Notes under the pieces: generated by a model
The model's database searches: none
What the model saw: the letters and a program-made list of their open reading frames with translations, nothing else
Told to the model about the DNA's origin: nothing
Made by a program: the position numbers and the translations under genes
Part shown: piece after piece, positions 18,378 through 27,340 of the stretch
Layout of the letters: each line of letters starts with the position of its first letter
Position numbering within the stretch: the first letter of the stretch is position 1
Source of the DNA: Deltaproteobacteria bacterium
GTDB lineage: Bacteria; Myxococcota_A; Polyangia; DRWM01; JAAZOP01
DNA length: 55,688 nucleotides
NCBI GenBank assembly: GCA_016218815.1
Contig: JACRCX010000115.1
Location: 1 to 55,688, forward strand
Direction of reading: 5' to 3'

Positions 18378-18422
18378 CCTTTGCGCCCTTTGCGTACCCT
18401 TTGCGTTCTTTGCGCGAAATTC
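18378..18422. repeat. Dispersed TTTGCG repeat R3, copy c
   Basis: Four TTTGCG units ending TTTGCGCGAAA, in the 83-bp spacer between the small lipoprotein's stop (18453) and the dipeptidase start (18369). Confidence 0.75.
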
Positions 18423-18452
18423 CCGCCACGCGAAGGCCGTGGCGACGATCGA

Positions 18453-19010
18453 TCAGTTGTCGGGAGGCGTGTTCGGGCCGGAGGGCGGCGGACCGATCAG
18501 CGGCGACTTCTCGCCCGGACGCGCAGGCTGCGGGGTCGGATCCTGCACCATTCCGCCCGGCGCGCCGACCGAAATCGTCCGCGGCGGATCGCCGTTCTGC
18601 GGCGGCATCTCGGACTTGAGGTATCGCGCGTCGGAAAGCCCGCCCCACCCGGAACCCGTCTCGAAGCCCACCTCGGGCGAAACGACGGCCGGATCGCCGG
18701 CCCGGTCGAGCGCCCTGCCCAGGAAGTCGGGATTGATCGCCCCGCCCGCGCCGACCGCGACCGCCGGCACCACGCACAGCGGCTCGCCGCCGTAGACCGC
18801 GACCACGAGCGAACCGTCGTCCGCGACGGCCGCGAACGACTCGACCACGGCGAGATCCTCGACCGAGCACCTCGCGGGTACCCCCGCCTCGATCAACGCC
18901 GCCGTCCGGTACGGCGGGTCCAGCCCGTCCGGCTGCCCGACGCAGGCGCCCAGCCCGAAGGCTGCGGCGACCACGGCGAGCCGGCGCAACAGGAACGCGT
19001 TGCGGCTCAT
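18453..19010 (-). CDS. Small lipoprotein coupled to the sigma-54 activator
   Basis: 185 residues. The signal ends GLGAC (Cys near residue 23). The rest is a compact unknown domain with two further cysteines (about 48 and 78) and a proline-rich tail (about 150-185). No family is recognised. Its ATG overlaps the TGA of the upstream activator (19007-19010), so the two are translated together at matched levels. That is unusual for a transcription factor and an exported lipoprotein, and suggests either a shared envelope-stress circuit or simple operon packing. The dipeptidase gene follows 83 bp later. Confidence 0.75.
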   Translation of the reverse strand: MSRNAFLLRRLAVVAAAFGLGACVGQPDGLDPPYRTAALIEAGVPARCSVEDLAVVESFAAVADDGSLVVAVYGGEPLCVVPAVAVGAGGAINPDFLGRALDRAGDPAVVSPEVGFETGSGWGGLSDARYLKSEMPPQNGDPPRTISVGAPGGMVQDPTPQPARPGEKSPLIGPPPSGPNTPPDN

Positions 19011-21661
19011 GACTTCACCTCGTCCCTCGAACGGGCCGCCCGGAGCCCCAGTCGGCGCACCGCCTGCGCAACACGCGCACGCGGCAGTCCGACCATCCGT
19101 GCGACCGCAGCCAGATTCCCTCCGGCACGATCCCAAGCGCTCGTCACCACCCGGCCCTCGAGCGCCTCCAGCACCTCGCCCAGCGGGCGACGCCCCGCCA
19201 GCACCTCGTCCAGGTCCGCCACCAGCCCGGCCGCGGCCTCGCGCGCCTGCACGCTCGGTCCGCGCGCTCCGCCCAGCCCGCCGTAGCGGACCAGGTCGGC
19301 CGCCTCGATCGCCGGCCCCGCGGCCAGCGCCGCCGCCGCGAGCACGACGTTCTCCAGCTCGCGCGCGTTGCCCGGCCAGCAGTGCCGGCAGAGCGCTCCC
19401 CGCGCCTCGTCCGTCAGTCGCATCGGCCGACCGACGCCCGCGCGCGCCAACACCGCCTCCGCCAGCCCCTCGACGTCCTCCGGACGCTCGCGCAGCGGCG
19501 GAACCTCCAGTCGCATCGCCCGCAGGTGGTAGTACAGGTCGGCCCGGAACTCCCCGCGCTCGACCAGCTCGTCCAGCGGCCGGCCCGCCGCGCAGATCAC
19601 GCGCACGTCCACCGCCACCGGCTCCATCCCGCCCACGCGCACCAGCCGCCGCTCCTCCAGGATGCGCAGGATCAACGCCTGCGTCCGCGGCGTCGTCTCC
19701 GCGATCTCGTCCAGGAACAGCGTGCCCCCCGCCGCCGCCTCGAACCATCCCGCCCGCCGCTCCACCGCGCCCGTGAACGCCCCGCGCTCGTGCCCCAACA
19801 GGTCGGTCAGGAACAAATCCTCGACCGCCGCGCCGCACGACACCTTCACGAACGGCCCGCCGCGACGGCCGCTCTGCTCGTGGATGAAGCGCGCCACCCG
19901 GTCCTTGCCCGCGCCCGTCTCGCCGACGATGAGCACCGTCGCCTCGCTGCGCGCCACGCACCCCGCCCGCTCCAGCAACCCGCGGAACGCCGCGCTCCGC
20001 GCCACCAGCGGCTCCGCCCGCTCCACGGCCGCCGACTCCGCCGCGGCCCCGGTCCCCAGCGCCTCGAGCTGCCGCACCAGCGCGCGCATCGCCGCGCGCT
20101 CCGGCATCCGCTCCATCCGCCCCGCCAGCTCCGCCGGCACCGACTCCCGCAGCCGCTCGTCGACCTTCCGCGCCGCCGACAGCGCCCGCTGCGCCTCGAC
20201 CGTCCGGTGCACGCCGTGCAGATGCCGCGCCAGACGGAACTGCGCCCGCCACACGATCTCGTCGTCGTGCAGCGTCCGCGCCAGCTCCAACGCCCGCTCC
20301 AGCGATGCCCGCGGGTCGGAACCCCGCGCCGCCAGGCAGTCCGCCGCGATCAACAGCGCCTCGGCATGGTGCTTCGGAAAACGCGAGAACAACGGCGTCC
20401 GCCCGCGCACCAGGTCGTGCGCCTCCGCGAAACGCCCGTCCCGCGCCAGACGATCCGCGTCCAGCACCGCCAGCTCCGCCGCTCGCTCCGGCTCCGGCAC
20501 CGACGCGTAGATCGCCCGCGCCTCGTCCAGCGCCTCCCCCGCCTCGTCCGTCCGCCCCGAGGCCAGCGCGATGCGCGCCCGCAACAGCGCCGCCTCGCCC
20601 CGCAGCGCCGGCGATACGACCGGCTGCCGCGCCGCCACGGTCCGCGCATACTCGAGCTGCTCCCGCGCCCCCACCGGGTCGCCCAGCCGCAGCATCAGCT
20701 CGCCCAGGTTGTGCACGTGACGCGCCAGGTACTCCGGGTTGCCCACGGCATCGAGCAGCCCCAGCGCGTGACGGTAGTGCTCCAGCGCCGCGCCGTAACG
20801 CCGGCGCATGTGCTCCAGCCACGCCAGGTTCTGCGACGCGATCGCTTCCTCGCGCCCCAGCCCGAGCACCGCGGCAAGATACAAGGCGTCGCGGAATCCC
20901 CGCGCCGCGTCGTCCGTCGCTCCCAGCTTCATCCGGCAGACCGACTCGTTGATCGCGGCCCGGACCTCCTGCCGCGAGTCCCCCAGCGCCGCCGCCCCCT
21001 GACGCACCTCCGAGAAACGTGTCGATGCGTCCGACCAGTCGGAGAGCGCCCACGACGTCCGACCCAACAAATCCAGGATCCGGATCCGCTCCGCCCCGGG
21101 TAGCTCACCCGCCCCAAGGAGCCGCTCGGCCGTCCCCCGCGCTCCCGCGACGTCGCCTTCCAGGAGCCCGCACTCCGCCTCCTGGCGCTCCCGCTCGCGC
21201 GCGAACCCCGCACCGTCCCTGCTCCGCGATTCCTCCAGCGCCTCGTGCGCACCCGCCAGATCCCCCGCCAGCCGCCGAGCCTCCGCCAACGCCAGCCGGT
21301 TCTCCGCACGCGGTCCGGCCAGATCCGCCCGCAGTACCTCCGCCGCCTCGCCGTGCCGCCCCAGGCGACCCAACGCCTGCGCCAAATCCACTCGCAGCTC
21401 GAACGCCAGCGCCGCCGGTGCCCGCCCCAACACCCCGCGCAACAGCGCCGCCGCTGCCTCGTTGTCCCCCGCCGACGCCAGCCGCTCCGCCGCCCGCCGC
21501 GCCTCGACCGGATCCCCCGGAACGATGCCCGGCGACAACGCGACGGCCCCCTCCACCGCCGGTGGGGCCTTCCGCAGGACGTCGCTCGACGCGACCACCG
21601 GCGGAAGTTCCTCCCGCCTCGCGTCAGCAGAATCCCTGATGTGTCCGGCGCGCCCCTTCAC
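19007..21661 (-). CDS. TPR-type sigma-54-dependent transcriptional activator (bEBP)
   Basis: 884 residues. Residues about 45-530 are alpha-helical repeats of TPR type with no receiver, GAF or PAS domain. An AAA+ sigma-54 activation domain follows: Walker A GETGAGKD (580-587), GAFTGA loop (627-632), Walker B GTLFLDE (Asp651-Glu652), arginine-finger region FRADLYYHL (about 705). The last 45 residues (about 840-880) are a Fis-type helix-turn-helix. All residues needed for sigma-54 remodelling are present. The TPR region probably senses a protein ligand in place of phosphorylation. GTG start with a GGAG site 7 bp upstream. A sigma-54-like element upstream suggests self-activation. Confidence 0.9.
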   Translation of the reverse strand: MKGRAGHIRDSADARREELPPVVASSDVLRKAPPAVEGAVALSPGIVPGDPVEARRAAERLASAGDNEAAAALLRGVLGRAPAALAFELRVDLAQALGRLGRHGEAAEVLRADLAGPRAENRLALAEARRLAGDLAGAHEALEESRSRDGAGFARERERQEAECGLLEGDVAGARGTAERLLGAGELPGAERIRILDLLGRTSWALSDWSDASTRFSEVRQGAAALGDSRQEVRAAINESVCRMKLGATDDAARGFRDALYLAAVLGLGREEAIASQNLAWLEHMRRRYGAALEHYRHALGLLDAVGNPEYLARHVHNLGELMLRLGDPVGAREQLEYARTVAARQPVVSPALRGEAALLRARIALASGRTDEAGEALDEARAIYASVPEPERAAELAVLDADRLARDGRFAEAHDLVRGRTPLFSRFPKHHAEALLIAADCLAARGSDPRASLERALELARTLHDDEIVWRAQFRLARHLHGVHRTVEAQRALSAARKVDERLRESVPAELAGRMERMPERAAMRALVRQLEALGTGAAAESAAVERAEPLVARSAAFRGLLERAGCVARSEATVLIVGETGAGKDRVARFIHEQSGRRGGPFVKVSCGAAVEDLFLTDLLGHERGAFTGAVERRAGWFEAAAGGTLFLDEIAETTPRTQALILRILEERRLVRVGGMEPVAVDVRVICAAGRPLDELVERGEFRADLYYHLRAMRLEVPPLRERPEDVEGLAEAVLARAGVGRPMRLTDEARGALCRHCWPGNARELENVVLAAAALAAGPAIEAADLVRYGGLGGARGPSVQAREAAAGLVADLDEVLAGRRPLGEVLEALEGRVVTSAWDRAGGNLAAVARMVGLPRARVAQAVRRLGLRAARSRDEVKS

Positions 21662-21718
21662 TCGATCACTCCGCAGCCAGCATGGCCCCGAAATCAGCCA
21701 CGTGCAAGGGGTATTTTA

Positions 21719-21734
21719 TGCCTGATCCGTGCCG
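21719..21734 (-). promoter_or_regulatory. Weak sigma-54-like element upstream of the activator
   Basis: Minus strand: CGGCACG, 4 bp, AGGCA, with GG-N10-GC spacing, but the first base and two bases of the -12 box differ from consensus. The transcript would start near 21708, 47 nt before the GTG. Suggestive only. Confidence 0.25.
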
Positions 21735-21747
21735 CTCACGCCTCGCC

Positions 21748-21922
21748 CCCGAACCGACAACTCATTCCGATCCAGCCACCAAGAACTCGACCCGATCGAC
21801 CCACCCACTCCTACCCACGGCGACACCCTGTCACACCACCCGCCCGGAATCGACGCCACCGACTCCCCGCCCGCCGCTCTCCTCTTTCGCCATCGGCGTC
21901 CATCGGAGTTCATCGGTGGTTG
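21748..21922. repeat. Spacer with diverged R2 (copy d) and R5 (copy c)
   Basis: 21748-21815 is an R2-like stretch (ACTCGACCCGATCGACCC core). 21891-21922 is an R5 copy (CATCGGCGTCCATCGGAG, then TTCATCGGTGG) that runs into the next gene and provides its stop codon. Nothing else is seen in this spacer. Confidence 0.65.
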
Positions 21923-23727
21923 CCTTCCCCGCCGCCTCCCGCCCCCACCGCCGCCACGCACGCGTCCAGCGCCGACAACAGCCGCGGCACCGCCGCCGCC
22001 GAAACCGCCTGCCGCCCGAGCATCGACCCGACGACCGACAACACCCGCCGCACCCGCCGGTACGGCGTGTCCGGCGGCCGCCGTCGCGATCCGGCCAGCA
22101 GGTCCTCCAGACTCCCGCCGCCCGCCAGGTACGGCGCCACGATCGATGCGATCTCCGCGACCGTCTTCGCAGGCACCCCCTCGGTCGCCGCCCACGTGCC
22201 GACCCCCACCAGCGCCTCGGGGTCGCCCTCGAGCGGCCACATCGCGCCCCACGTCGTCAGCGGCAGCTCCGGCAACCCGCCCGCCGGAAGCGCGCTCCCC
22301 GCCGCGCCGACCACCAGGTAGACATGGATCGCCTTGTAGAGGAAGCTGCTCTCCAACTGCACGCGATGATCCACGGCGATGCGCTGGATCGTGTCGCGCT
22401 GCCACTGCAAACCGCCGTTGCGGAACAGCCCCCGGTCGCCGCCGTACACGCGCTCGAAAAGATGCTCGCCCACCTCCAGCGCGAACCGCAGACCGTGGCG
22501 CCTGACGCAGCTTCGGATGAAGTCCACCGCCGCATCGATGACGCCCGGCGCGGGACCCGCCTCGCCCTCCCCCGGCGCCGGTCCGGCCACCGGCGAAACG
22601 GCAGGCGGCGCAGGCAGCCCCGATAACGACGAAGACGCAGGGCTCGTTGGGGACCCGGAAACCGCCGCCGCTCGCAGCCGCAGCAGCTCGTCCCGCAACC
22701 CCGCGCGCAGCCGCGGCGCGAACGTCACCGAACGCAGCCAACGTCCCACCACCAGCACCAGCCGGATCGGCACCAGAGCCCCATCCGCCAACGCGCCGTG
22801 CGCGTGCGAGGGCCTCGGCCGGGGCGTCGCCGACGCCGGCAGCAGCGCCACCACCAGGTCTTCCAGTCGCCCGCCCTCGTCAAGACGGCGCCTCCAGGCG
22901 ACCGCCAGCGCGTCGAGCTGCTTCGTCGTCAGCCGGTGCCGCTCGCGCAGCTCCAACACCGCACGCGCTGCCTCGGGATGCAGCGCCAGCGGACGCAGCG
23001 CCTCGAAGTCCGACATCGAGAGATCCACCACGATGCCCGCCGCGCCAAGGTACTTCCGCGCGATGTACGCACGGATCCATCCCGCCAGGCGCAGGCGCCC
23101 GATGCCCGTGCGCGCCGCAATGTCGTACAGCGAGTCGGCCTTGCCCGTCTCCCGGCTCTCCGCATAGCCCACGTCTCCCCGATACACCCGCTCGAACAGA
23201 TACTCCCCCACCTCCCACGCCATCTGCTTGGCGTGCGCCTCCTTCCGCCCCAGGATGAACTCGCATGCCTCGTCCACCAATCGCCGGATCTCCCCCGCCG
23301 TCGGTCCGCCTTGCCCCGAGCCGCCCGCGGCAGCCGCCGGCTCCGGGTGCGACGAGGGCGTTACCGGCGCGATGGGTAGCGGTGGCCCCACGACGGGCTG
23401 CGGCGCCGGCTGCGGTTGGGCCGTCGCCGTCGGCTGCGCCTGCGGCGCCGGCTGCGGTTGGGCCGTCGCCGTCGGCTGCGCCTGCGGCACCGGCTGCGGT
23501 TGGGCCGTCGCCGTCGACTGCACGTGCGGCACCGGCTGCGGTTGGGCCGTCGCCGGCGACTGCACCTGCGTCACCGGTTGCGGCAGCGCCAACGGCGATG
23601 GCTTCGGCTTCGGCCTCGACGGCGCCGTCGCCGTCGACTGCACCGGCGGCCTGGGCTTCCCCGGCCGGCGCAGGAGCCGCTTCGGCCGGCGCTGGGACCT
23701 CGGCGCGGGTCGACCACGACTCGGCAT
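21910..23727 (-). CDS. Protein with a duplicated unknown helical domain and a Pro/Gln repeat linker
   Basis: 605 residues. A basic N-terminus (1-25) leads into a Pro/Gln/Thr linker (about 28-110) built from 14-residue repeats (TATAQPQPAPQAQP type; 42-bp units at about 23409-23590). Two copies of one domain follow, sharing 'VGE(Y/H)LFERVY.GD.G' and then an 'IA....' helix and a hydrophobic 'A(W)I.AY' or 'KAIHVYL' helix (about 143-265 and 410-520). The pattern faintly recalls DUF1016-type nuclease N-domains, but no match is claimed. A GGAGGAGG site precedes the ATG, 13 bp after the glycoside-hydrolase-like gene's stop. The stop codon lies in repeat R5. Confidence 0.7.
   Translation of the reverse strand: MPSRGRPAPRSQRRPKRLLRRPGKPRPPVQSTATAPSRPKPKPSPLALPQPVTQVQSPATAQPQPVPHVQSTATAQPQPVPQAQPTATAQPQPAPQAQPTATAQPQPAPQPVVGPPLPIAPVTPSSHPEPAAAAGGSGQGGPTAGEIRRLVDEACEFILGRKEAHAKQMAWEVGEYLFERVYRGDVGYAESRETGKADSLYDIAARTGIGRLRLAGWIRAYIARKYLGAAGIVVDLSMSDFEALRPLALHPEAARAVLELRERHRLTTKQLDALAVAWRRRLDEGGRLEDLVVALLPASATPRPRPSHAHGALADGALVPIRLVLVVGRWLRSVTFAPRLRAGLRDELLRLRAAAVSGSPTSPASSSLSGLPAPPAVSPVAGPAPGEGEAGPAPGVIDAAVDFIRSCVRRHGLRFALEVGEHLFERVYGGDRGLFRNGGLQWQRDTIQRIAVDHRVQLESSFLYKAIHVYLVVGAAGSALPAGGLPELPLTTWGAMWPLEGDPEALVGVGTWAATEGVPAKTVAEIASIVAPYLAGGGSLEDLLAGSRRRPPDTPYRRVRRVLSVVGSMLGRQAVSAAAVPRLLSALDACVAAVGAGGGGEGNHR
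23409..23590. repeat. 42-bp in-frame tandem repeat encoding a Pro/Gln linker
   Basis: About four units of 42 bp starting CTGCGGTTGGGCCGTCGCCG. It encodes the linker of the 605-residue protein and is a likely hotspot for length variation. Confidence 0.85.
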
Positions 23728-23740
23728 CGCTCCTCCTCCG

Positions 23741-25372
23741 TCACGGCACCAGGATCCGGCCCTCGTGCGCCGGGACCGTCCACGACGACTGGGCCGTGCC
23801 GCCGGCCGCGCAGGAGCCGGTCGACCGGGGTGTCGTCCCGTCGGTCTCGAACGCCGCCCCGCCCCCCGTGCACGTCACACGACGCACCGCGGCGCCGGCG
23901 TCCACCGTCGCGGAAGTGTCCTCGGGGTTGAGCAGCACCACGCCACGCTCGAAGCGCCGCACCAGGATCCCCGATCCCTCGTCCAGGTCGAGCGGGTCGT
24001 CGGGGTACGCGCCGGTCGCGGCGCCGAGATCGATCTCGTACTCGGGCCACCACTGGATCTCCGGGGACGCGCTGCCCATGAACCAGACGTAGGAGTGGCG
24101 ACCGCGGAGCAGGTAGTACGAGGCGAACAGCGCCTCGCGGTACGCGGCGTCGGACTCGTCGAACCCCGTCTGCAGGATCGTCACCTTGTCCCGCTTGGCG
24201 AGCTTCACGACGTTGCGCATCGACAGGATCACGTCGTCCCGTCCGTACCACCCGCCCGGGGCCTGGAAGTTCTCCACCATCACCCCGTCCACCAGCCGGT
24301 AGTCGATGTGGTACGGGCGGTCCTCGCCGGGACCTTCGCGCTCGCCGAACGGGCCGTCGAGCGACGCCGTCACCATCGTGTCGGAGTTGGCGATGAAGTA
24401 GGCGTGCTTCGGGATGACGCCGGCCTCGTCGTAGCGGCGTGCGACCTCCGCCAGGAAGTCGTTGGCGCGCGGACCCCAGTAGAGCTGGTAGGCGTCGCGC
24501 TGCCGTCCCGCGTACCCGTAGCCGGTCCACCAGTCGACATCCTCGGAGAAAGGATGGACGCAGACGTCCCCGAACGTGCCGTCCCAGTAGTCGGCACCGG
24601 CCCCGCCCCGAACACCCGCCGGGTCGAACATCCGCTCCAGGGTCTTGTCCGCAAAATAGTCCTGCCAGCCGGACTGCGGGTCGGTCCAGTTGTGCGGGTA
24701 CGAGCCCGTGAGCCGCACCGGCGTGCCCGTCGACGTCCGGAACAGGTAGTCGCTCAGGATCGTCGCATCTTCGGCGTCGCTGTTGGGCTCGGTGGACGAC
24801 CACCCGCCCGCCGTGTCGATGTTGCCGACCGAGCGGTTGTAGCCCCAGCAGATGTGGTACTGCAGGAGCAGGAAGTTGCAGTCCAGCGCCCGGAGCTGCT
24901 GCGCCACCCCGAGCAGCACCTTCTGCGTCCCGGCGTAGTGCTCCACGATCCACGCGGACTCCGCCCCCGTCGGCGTCGGGCTCCCTGTCGTCGACCACAC
25001 CTGGTCCGAGAACACGACCGCACGGTCCAGCGACTCCGGCAGCGGGCGCCGCACATCGATCGCCCCGCACTCCCCCAGACCCGCCACGTCGTCCCACCCG
25101 TCCGGAGTTCCCCCGTCGTCGGCATCGCCATCCGCGCCCGCGTCCGCATCTGCATCTGCATCGGCATCCGCATCCGCGTCCGCATCGGCATCCGCGTCTG
25201 CGTCCGAATCTGCGTCTGCGTCTGCGTCGGCACCCGCCTCCCCCTCCGCCTCGCCAGTCGAGTCGCCGGAAACGTCCGCGTCCTGGCCCCCGGTCGAGTC
25301 GTCCCCGCAAGCCGACACCGCGAATGCGGCGCCCGCGAGCGCGATCCAGAATTCCCTGCGGCTGCCCACCAT
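23741..25372 (-). CDS. Glycoside-hydrolase-like lipoprotein with Asp-Ala repeat linker
   Basis: 543 residues. Lipoprotein signal (FAVSAC, Cys22), acidic linker with an (Asp-Ala)n tract (about 47-84), then a TIM-barrel-like domain (about 105-470) and a small beta domain (to 543). The barrel has patterns such as FLLLQYH, YFIANSDTM and LVDGVMVENF that recall putative glycoside hydrolases of the GHL15 type; the activity is inferred and weak. It is probably on the cell surface with the linker spanning outward. A GAGGAGGT site precedes ATG 25372. It is the first gene of an operon with the duplicated-domain protein. The DA tract is encoded by hexanucleotide repeats that could slip. Confidence 0.75.
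   Translation of the reverse strand: MVGSRREFWIALAGAAFAVSACGDDSTGGQDADVSGDSTGEAEGEAGADADADADSDADADADADADADADADADADAGADGDADDGGTPDGWDDVAGLGECGAIDVRRPLPESLDRAVVFSDQVWSTTGSPTPTGAESAWIVEHYAGTQKVLLGVAQQLRALDCNFLLLQYHICWGYNRSVGNIDTAGGWSSTEPNSDAEDATILSDYLFRTSTGTPVRLTGSYPHNWTDPQSGWQDYFADKTLERMFDPAGVRGGAGADYWDGTFGDVCVHPFSEDVDWWTGYGYAGRQRDAYQLYWGPRANDFLAEVARRYDEAGVIPKHAYFIANSDTMVTASLDGPFGEREGPGEDRPYHIDYRLVDGVMVENFQAPGGWYGRDDVILSMRNVVKLAKRDKVTILQTGFDESDAAYREALFASYYLLRGRHSYVWFMGSASPEIQWWPEYEIDLGAATGAYPDDPLDLDEGSGILVRRFERGVVLLNPEDTSATVDAGAAVRRVTCTGGGAAFETDGTTPRSTGSCAAGGTAQSSWTVPAHEGRILVP
25130..25245. repeat. Hexanucleotide minisatellite encoding (Asp-Ala)n
   Basis: Roughly 18 degenerate GCATCN/GCGTCN hexamers (plus strand) in frame within the lipoprotein linker. 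Confidence 0.85.
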
Positions 25373-25473
25373 GACGACCTCCTCTCCCGATGCGGAGGGG
25401 AGGGTAGTACAGGAGACAGGACGGAAACCAGCACCACCCGCCGATCCGCGCCGACACACCGGACGGGTGAGCC

Positions 25474-25776
25474 ATGCCGTTCTGCGGTCGGCGGGCTTGG
25501 CCCCTTCGGGGCCCGCGCCTCGCCGCCTTCGCAAGAGGCGATTGGCACGCCGTCGAGCGCATCGGCGTTGCCGTCCGCGTCGCCGTGTGCGTCGCCCTGG
25601 CCGCCCACCTCGACGGGCAACTCCCCGCAGGAGAAGAGGCGGTCGCCCTCGCCGGTACCGGCTTCGGCGGCGGCGGCGCCGACACCGCCCTCGTCCTGCG
25701 GCCCGCCGCGACCTGGCGCGACTGGCGCGTGCTCGAAACCATCGCCCGCCCCCGCGAAAGCCCGCCCGGCGAGTAG
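25474..25776 (+). pseudogene. Fragment of a pyruvate-kinase C-terminal (alpha/beta) domain protein
   Basis: 100 codons. Residues about 28-95 follow the C-terminal half of the pyruvate-kinase alpha/beta domain: 'VAVCVALAAHLDGQL', then 'EEAVALAGTG....GADTALVLRPA' and 'WRVLETIARPRE'. Stand-alone proteins of this family run about 180-190 residues; here the N-terminal half is missing and the frame closes just upstream. The first 20 residues look unrelated. It is most likely a remnant, or less likely a very short gene. No ribosome site is evident. Confidence 0.5.
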
Positions 25777-25849
25777 CCGCCGCGGGCACCCGTGATAGCA
25801 TCCCCCAGCGGGGGACGGTTCGCGCCCGTGCGAACGGAGTGCATGACGC

Positions 25850-27271
25850 ATGGCTCGACCAACGAACGTGGCGCCGGCCGAGGAAATTGGGCGACGCGTG
25901 CTCCTGCTGGCGTGTCTGGGCATCGCGGGCTGCCTGCCCGGCGCGGCGCCGACCGCGGCACGCTCCGCCGGCCTCGCGGCGCCGGGCGGCGCGGCTGGGC
26001 AGCCCGAAGGCCCCGCGCGCCCGGCCGGCGGCCTGGCGCCCGACCAGGTATATGCGCGGGTCGCGCCGTCCGTGGCCTACGTCGAAACCCCCCTCGGCTC
26101 CGGCAGCGCCGTGCTCGTCGAGCCGGGTCTGCTGCTCACCAACGCCCACGTCGTGTGGCCCTACGACGCCGCGCGCGTCGTCTTCGCCGACGGCACCGAA
26201 CGCGCCGCCGTGCCGGTCGTCGCCCAGGACACCATCGCCGACCTCGCGGCGCTCGATCTGGCCGCGGCCGGCGGTCCCCCGCCGGGCGTCGCGCCCGCGA
26301 CCGTGGCCGACGGGACGGCGCTCGCGATCGGCACCGACCTGTATCTCGTGGGCTATCCGGCCGAGACGGAGAGCTTCCCGCAGCCCGCCCTCACGCGCGG
26401 CATCCTCTCCCGTCTGCGGCGCTGGGCCGCCATCGATACCACCTTCCTCCAGACGGACGCCGACCTCGCGGGCGGGCAGAGCGGCGGGGCCCTGGTGGCG
26501 CCGGACGGGACCGTCGTCGGGTTCTCGAGCATGTACCTCGGCGAGTCCGACTTCGCCGTCGCGATGTCGGCGCCCGATGCGGTGGCGCGCCTGAAAGGCA
26601 TTCTGGCGGGCGGCCCCCGCGACGGCCCCGCCCCGCGCCCGATCCCGCTCTCCGGCGGAACCCTCGTCGGCGTCGCGACCCTCGCCGCCGGCGGCGACGA
26701 GGCGGCCTTCGTCCTCCATGCCGCCTACGGCGACGCGGTCGACCTGTCGGCCGAGGGCCGGGGCTACGTCTCCCTGCGCGCGATCGGGCCGTTCGGCGAC
26801 ATCGACCTGGACGTCGATGACCCGAACGGAGGGCGGACGTCGGGCACGGTCGACATTCTCGACGACGGCCCGTATTTCCTCGTCGTGAGCCGGGACGTCC
26901 CGGGCGAGGTGATCGTGCGCAGCAGCGCGCCGCTGGTTCCGTACGCCGACCCGGACGACGGGGCCGTGCTGGAGCTCGGCACCACGGCGTCGGGCCTGAT
27001 GGACTACCCGGGCGACCAGGACACCTGGCGCGTGCATCTGGACGCCGGCAGCTCGGTGACGCTCACCGTGGATACGATCAACTTCAGTCCGGATGCCGAC
27101 CTCGAGCGCGCGAACGGCGACGACTCCCGTCTGCTGGACGCCCGCCTGGCCGGGCCCCTGGGCCTGACGCTCACCGCCCCCTTCACCCCCGAGGTTTCGG
27201 GCGACTACCTGGTCCGCATCCGCGACGCCGCCGGCATCGACACCGGTGGCTACTTCGTCCGGGTGGAGTGA
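25850..27271 (+). CDS. Trypsin-like serine protease lipoprotein with C-terminal beta domain
   Basis: 473 residues. Signal GIAGC (Cys28), a Pro/Ala linker, then an S1/Do-like protease domain (about 62-245) with the catalytic triad visible: TNAHVV (His100), DLAALD (Asp131) and GGQSGGALV (Ser211). No PDZ domain follows; instead about 265-473 holds two beta-rich segments, the last resembling a pre-peptidase C-terminal domain (YPGDQDTWRVHLDAG). The likely role is envelope protein quality control or processing. ATG 25850 has a GGAG site 15 bp upstream. Codons here mix G and C at third positions more than in neighbours such as the DUF72 gene (visual impression). Confidence 0.85.
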   Translation: MARPTNVAPAEEIGRRVLLLACLGIAGCLPGAAPTAARSAGLAAPGGAAGQPEGPARPAGGLAPDQVYARVAPSVAYVETPLGSGSAVLVEPGLLLTNAHVVWPYDAARVVFADGTERAAVPVVAQDTIADLAALDLAAAGGPPPGVAPATVADGTALAIGTDLYLVGYPAETESFPQPALTRGILSRLRRWAAIDTTFLQTDADLAGGQSGGALVAPDGTVVGFSSMYLGESDFAVAMSAPDAVARLKGILAGGPRDGPAPRPIPLSGGTLVGVATLAAGGDEAAFVLHAAYGDAVDLSAEGRGYVSLRAIGPFGDIDLDVDDPNGGRTSGTVDILDDGPYFLVVSRDVPGEVIVRSSAPLVPYADPDDGAVLELGTTASGLMDYPGDQDTWRVHLDAGSSVTLTVDTINFSPDADLERANGDDSRLLDARLAGPLGLTLTAPFTPEVSGDYLVRIRDAAGIDTGGYFVRVE

Positions 27272-27340
27272 CGCCGCCGGCTCCCCGAGCCGCCGCCGCC
27301 GGGACGATGATCGCGGCCGTCGTGCCTAAGCTGTGCCCCG

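Noticed and set aside
23405..23595. 42-bp tandem repeat as a CRISPR array
   Set aside because: Units are contiguous with no spacers, and they keep the reading frame of a linker.
25130..25245. Hexamer repeat as a CRISPR or origin iteron
   Set aside because: It encodes an (Asp-Ala)n linker in frame within a lipoprotein; period and context fit a coding minisatellite.
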